A stretch of DNA of 6,607 bases from an uncultured Aliiroseovarius sp. (GTDB taxonomy: Bacteria > Pseudomonadota > Alphaproteobacteria > Rhodobacterales > Rhodobacteraceae). The notes beneath the pieces are model-generated. The model did no database searches. It had not been told where the DNA came from and saw only the letters and a list, made by a program, of their open reading frames with translations. The number at the start of each line of letters is the position of its first letter. Positions within the stretch are counted from its first letter, which is position 1. The DNA lies in the NCBI GenBank assembly GCA_938023895.1, contig CALJDH010000006.1, positions 1-6,607 of the forward strand, read 5' to 3'. Position numbers and translations under genes: made by a program. Below are positions 3,948 to 6,607 of the stretch, piece by piece.

Positions 3948-5462
3948 ATGTTTGAGAGCCTGTCAGATCGCCTGTCTGGTGTCTTTGACCGTCTGACGAA
4001 GCAGGGTGCGCTGTCCGAAGATGATGTAAAAACCGCCCTTCGCGAGGTGCGCGTGGCACTGCTCGAGGCGGACGTCTCGCTGCCCGTCGCCCGCGACTTT
4101 GTGAAGAAGGTGCAGGAACAGGCCACTGGTCAGGCCGTAACGAAATCGGTCACGCCCGGCCAGCAGGTCGTCAAGATCGTGCACGACGCACTGGTCGACG
4201 TTCTGACCGGCGAAGGTGAGCCCGGCGCGCTGAAGGTCGACAGCCCCCCTGCCCCGATCCTGATGGTCGGTCTGCAAGGTGGTGGTAAGACAACCACGAC
4301 CGCGAAGCTGGCAAAACGTCTGACCGAAAAAGAAGGCAAGCGGGTCCTGATGGCCTCGCTCGACGTGTACCGCCCGGCCGCGATGGATCAGCTGGCGGTT
4401 CTGGGAACGCAGATCGGCGTGGACACCCTGCCGATCGTTCCGGGCCAGAAACCCGTCGACATTGCCAAGCGTGCCAAGCAACAGGCGACGATGGGCGGCT
4501 ATGATGTCTATATGCTCGACACCGCCGGTCGTCTGCACATTGACGAAGTCCTGATGGGCGAGGTCGAGGAAGTCTCGGCCGTGGTGAACCCGCGCGAAAC
4601 CCTGCTGGTGGTTGACGGCCTGACCGGTCAGGTAGCCGTCGAAGTCGCGCAAGAGTTCGACGACAAGGTCGGCATCTCGGGCGTTGTCCTGACCCGTATG
4701 GATGGTGACGGACGCGGTGGTGCTGCGCTGTCGATGCGCGCGGTCACCGGCAAGCCGATCAAGTTCGTCGGTCTGGGCGAAAAGATGGACGCGCTGGAAA
4801 CCTTCGAGCCCGACCGGATCGCAGGCCGCATCCTTGGCATGGGCGACATCGTTTCGCTGGTCGAGAAAGCCCAAGAAACCATCGAGGCCCAGCAAGCCGA
4901 GCGCATGATGAAGCGCTTCCAGAAGGGTCAGTTCAATATGAACGACCTGAAGATGCAGCTTGAGCAGATGATCAAGATGGGCGGCATGCAGGGTATCATG
5001 GGGATGATGCCGGGCATGAAGAAAATGGCCAAACAGGCCGAAGACGCGGGTATGGACGACAAAGTTCTGAAGCAGCAGATCGCTCTGATCCAGTCGATGA
5101 CCAAACGCGAACGCGCCAACCCGCAAATCCTGCAAGCCAGCCGTAAGAAACGCATCGCAGCCGGTGCGGGCATGGAAGTGTCCGACCTGAACAAGCTTCT
5201 GAAAATGCAGCGCCAGATGGGCGACATGATGAAGAAGATGGGCAAGATGGGCAAAGGCAAGATGCTGAAACAGGCCATGGGTGGCATGTTTGGCAAAGGC
5301 GGCGGCATGCCCGATATGGGTGGAATGGATCCCTCGCAGATGGACCCGAAAGCGCTGGAACAAGCGGCGAAAGCCATGGGTGGCAAGCTGCCCGGTGGCC
5401 TGCCCGGTCTGGGCGGCGGTGGCCTTCCCCCCGGCCTGTCTGGCTTCGGGAAGAAAAAGTAA
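3948..5462 (+). CDS. ffh: Signal recognition particle protein Ffh (SRP54 homologue, 504 aa)
   Basis: GTPase that, with 4.5S RNA, binds signal sequences as they leave the ribosome and hands the complex to FtsY at the membrane. All parts are present. The N-domain helices (1-95) include ALREVRVALLEADVS. The G domain has the P-loop GLQGGGKTTTTAK (108-120), LDVYRPAAMDQL (138-149), DTAGR (191-195), TRMDGDGRGG (249-258, Arg where many bacteria have Lys) and the GLGEKMDALETFEPDR closing loop (275-290). The Met-rich M domain (about 320-430) has a finger loop (341-359) and the RNA-binding SRKKRIAAGAG (398-408). A Met/Gly/Pro tail of about 75 residues ends in GKKK; it makes the protein longer than E. 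coli Ffh (about 453 aa). ATG 3948 has AAAGGAG (3934-3940) 7 nt upstream, and an in-frame GTG at 3801 is not needed. It is the first gene of a row with GNAT, chorismate mutase and rpsP. Confidence 0.98.
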   Translation: MFESLSDRLSGVFDRLTKQGALSEDDVKTALREVRVALLEADVSLPVARDFVKKVQEQATGQAVTKSVTPGQQVVKIVHDALVDVLTGEGEPGALKVDSPPAPILMVGLQGGGKTTTTAKLAKRLTEKEGKRVLMASLDVYRPAAMDQLAVLGTQIGVDTLPIVPGQKPVDIAKRAKQQATMGGYDVYMLDTAGRLHIDEVLMGEVEEVSAVVNPRETLLVVDGLTGQVAVEVAQEFDDKVGISGVVLTRMDGDGRGGAALSMRAVTGKPIKFVGLGEKMDALETFEPDRIAGRILGMGDIVSLVEKAQETIEAQQAERMMKRFQKGQFNMNDLKMQLEQMIKMGGMQGIMGMMPGMKKMAKQAEDAGMDDKVLKQQIALIQSMTKRERANPQILQASRKKRIAAGAGMEVSDLNKLLKMQRQMGDMMKKMGKMGKGKMLKQAMGGMFGKGGGMPDMGGMDPSQMDPKALEQAAKAMGGKLPGGLPGLGGGGLPPGLSGFGKKK

Positions 5463-5469
5463 GCGTCCC

Positions 5470-6033
5470 GTGAAACTGCCCTTCGATCATATCACCACGC
5501 CGCGCCTTGTGCTGCGCCCGCCAGAAGCTGGCGATTGGGACGCGTTTCGCGATTTCCTGATGGACAGCCCGCGCGCGGAATTTGTTGGTGGCGGACCGGA
5601 CAGCGACAACACACGACGTACCGTCTGGCGCGCTTTCGGGCATGCAGTCGGCCACTGGGTCTTGAAGGACTACGGCCCCTTCATTTTGGTGGATAAATCC
5701 AACAGCCAACCCATCGGCTGGGTCGGCCCGTGGTGCCCCGAAGGCTGGCCGGAACCCGAGATCGCCTGGTCGATCTGGTCCGATGCCCATGAAGGCAAAG
5801 GCTTCGCGCACGAGGCCGCCGTGGCCGCCCTCGACTGGGCCTATACAAACACCGACATCGACAGCTTTGTCAGCTACGTGGATCGCGACAACGCCCCCTC
5901 GGCCGCCTTGGCCAAACGGTTGGGCTGCGAGATCGACGCGGACGCCCCGCGTTTTGAGGACGAAGACGACAGCTATGACGTCTGGCGCCACCCTGCACCT
6001 GACACATACGGCACCCCGGAGGCCTACGCATGA
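5470..6033 (+). CDS. GNAT-family N-acetyltransferase, RimJ/RimL-like (187 aa)
   Basis: The N terminus ITTPRLVLRPPEAGDWDAF (8-26) is the typical first strand and helix of the Acetyltransf_3 (RimJ/RimL) group. The acetyl-CoA part follows: strand PIGWVGP (81-87), EPEIAWSIWSDAHEGKGFAHEAA (95-117) with the pyrophosphate loop HEGKGFA in place of the usual Q/R-x-x-G-x-G/A, then strand SFVSYVDRDN and helix APSAALAKRLGC (132-153), the canonical end of the fold. The substrate is not evident; members acetylate protein N termini, antibiotics or metabolites. The start is GTG 5470, 7 nt after the ffh stop, with no good ribosome site. The next ATG (5560) would cut off the first strand. Translation probably depends on ribosomes finishing ffh. 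The end overlaps the chorismate mutase start by 4 nt. A role next to ffh and rpsP, such as ribosomal protein modification, is only suggested by position. Confidence 0.9.
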   Translation: MKLPFDHITTPRLVLRPPEAGDWDAFRDFLMDSPRAEFVGGGPDSDNTRRTVWRAFGHAVGHWVLKDYGPFILVDKSNSQPIGWVGPWCPEGWPEPEIAWSIWSDAHEGKGFAHEAAVAALDWAYTNTDIDSFVSYVDRDNAPSAALAKRLGCEIDADAPRFEDEDDSYDVWRHPAPDTYGTPEAYA

Positions 6034-6326
6034 CCGACGCATCCACCCGCGCCGCGGACCTTCTGAAAGAGCATCGCGAGTCGATCGACCGGCTGGACGC
6101 GATCCTTGTCTACACGCTGGGCGAGCGCTTCAAGCACACGCAGGCCGTAGGCCAGCTGAAGGCCGAACACGACCTGCCCCCGTCGGACCCGGCGCGCGAG
6201 GCGCGTCAAATCGAACGGCTGGAAGATTTGGCCACCCGCGCCAATCTGGATCCGGAATTCGCCAAGAAATTCCTGAACTTCATCATTGATGAAGTCATCA
6301 GGCATCACAAGAAACACCAAGAATAA
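6030..6326 (+). CDS. Chorismate mutase, AroQ type (98 aa)
   Basis: Converts chorismate to prephenate, the branch step to phenylalanine and tyrosine. It is a free-standing single-domain form of about normal size (90-100 aa), all helical, acting as a cytoplasmic dimer. Aligned by eye with the mutase part of E. coli PheA, the catalytic residues are R16 (HRESIDRLD), R33 (GERF), K44 (GQLKAEH) and the D53-x-x-R56-E57 motif (PPSDPAREARQ). In the last helix (FLNFIIDEVIRHHKK) the positions of E. coli Ser84 and Gln88 appear to be Val89 and His93, a change I believe is common in the alphaproteobacterial form. The ATG lies within the ATGA overlap with the GNAT stop codon, so translational coupling is likely. 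GGAGG at 6018-6022 lies 7 nt before it and serves as ribosome site inside the GNAT gene. Confidence 0.95.
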   Translation: MTDASTRAADLLKEHRESIDRLDAILVYTLGERFKHTQAVGQLKAEHDLPPSDPAREARQIERLEDLATRANLDPEFAKKFLNFIIDEVIRHHKKHQE

Positions 6327-6338
6327 CAACGGAATGAC

Positions 6339-6363
6339 GGGGCTCCCCCAATCGGAAAGCCCC
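6339..6363 (+). terminator. Hairpin between chorismate mutase and rpsP
   Basis: GGGGCT (6339-6344) pairs exactly with AGCCCC (6358-6363) around a 13-nt loop. It starts 12 nt after the chorismate mutase stop and ends 29 nt before rpsP. No U-run follows (TCAAATAGC), so it may be a partial terminator, an mRNA-stabilising or processing site, or a structured rpsP leader. No convincing promoter is seen between it and rpsP. Confidence 0.4.
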
Positions 6364-6392
6364 TCAAATAGCTAGTAAAAAGGAAAACTCTC

Positions 6393-6607
6393 ATGGCTAT
6401 GAAAATTCGTCTCGCCCGTGGCGGCTCGAAAAAACGTCCCTTCTATCGCGTCGTAGCTGCTGACAGCCGCATGCCGCGCGATGGCCGCTTCATCGAGAAG
6501 CTGGGCACCTACAACCCGCTGCTGCCGAAAGATTCGGAAGAGCGCGTAAAGCTGGACATGGAACGCGTTCAGTACTGGCTGGACCAAGGCGCTCAGCCGT
6601 CGGACCG
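6393..6607 (+). CDS. rpsP: 30S ribosomal protein S16 (partial, 3' end outside window)
   Basis: The first 71 codons are present. The reading [20 protein letters not shown] is the S16 signature, followed by [23 protein letters not shown] (21-43) and the helix with [10 protein letters not shown] (61-70). S16 is a small-subunit assembly protein that binds 16S rRNA in the body of the 30S. Typical bacterial S16 has about 80-120 residues, so at least the C-terminal part is missing through the window edge, not through mutation. AAGGA (6380-6384) lies 8 nt before the ATG. Placement behind ffh and chorismate mutase fits the ffh-rpsP locus, which in many bacteria continues with rimM, trmD and rplS; that continuation is expected, not seen. 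Confidence 0.97.
   Translation, partial: MAMKIRLARGGSKKRPFYRVVAADSRMPRDGRFIEKLGTYNPLLPKDSEERVKLDMERVQYWLDQGAQPSD

Noticed and set aside
3963..5363. Open frame of 466 codons on the minus strand opposite ffh
   Set aside because: It lies wholly antisense to a certain ffh gene. Its His/Leu-rich, repetitive product is what the reverse complement of Met- and Lys-rich G+C-rich coding sequence gives. No domain is recognisable.
4996..6042. Open frame of 348 codons on the minus strand across ffh, GNAT and chorismate mutase
   Set aside because: It is antisense to two well-supported genes, and its Arg/Cys/Ser-rich product has no family pattern.
6279..6300. Palindromes TTCATCA-T-TGATGAA and TGATGA-AG-TCATCA
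   Set aside because: They lie inside the chorismate mutase gene, in the codons of the conserved last helix (FIIDEVI). Repeated use of ATC/GAT codons explains them.

Overview
The window looks like chromosomal DNA of an alphaproteobacterium, most likely a marine Rhodobacteraceae (Roseobacter-type) species. I infer this from the high G+C content (around 60% by eye), the protein wording, and the gene order ffh - GNAT acetyltransferase - chorismate mutase - rpsP, which I recall from that family. No transposase, integrase, tRNA, rRNA, CRISPR array or phage gene is visible.

Left part (1-1262): the 5' end of an ABC transporter (permease part) leaves the window on the minus strand. It is divergent from a small outer-membrane-type lipoprotein gene (344-736, +) that has a perfect TATAAT -10 box. 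The lipoprotein gene converges on an exported protein of unknown function (775-1170, -).

Middle part (1263-3151, minus strand): four genes follow each other. In transcription order they are a UspF-like universal stress protein, a small zinc-ribbon (zf-TFIIB type) protein with a very charged tail, an antibiotic-biosynthesis-monooxygenase (ABM) fold protein, and a periplasmic rhodanese-like protein. The last two form a tight two-gene operon. Just upstream of it lies a 20-bp near-perfect AT-rich palindrome (2227-2246) that overlaps the likely promoter and looks like a repressor operator. Upstream of the usp gene is an Fnr/Crp-type box (3219-3232), placed about where a class II activator would sit. 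The region therefore reads as a set of small redox, sulfur or stress genes with at least two separate local control sites. That physiological reading is inference.

Right part (3277-6607, plus strand): a small two-helix membrane protein, then a 167-bp gap with two clear stem-loops and a good promoter, then ffh (the complete SRP54 GTPase with an M domain). Next come a GNAT acetyltransferase starting 7 nt after ffh, an AroQ-type chorismate mutase overlapping it by 4 nt (ATGA), and the first 71 codons of rpsP (ribosomal protein S16). This is a housekeeping protein-targeting and ribosome locus with two metabolic or modification genes threaded into it.

Most of the window is ordinary. The best candidates for something not yet described are the palindromic operator of the ABM-rhodanese pair and the Fnr-type box at usp. 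The structured gap before ffh ranks below these.
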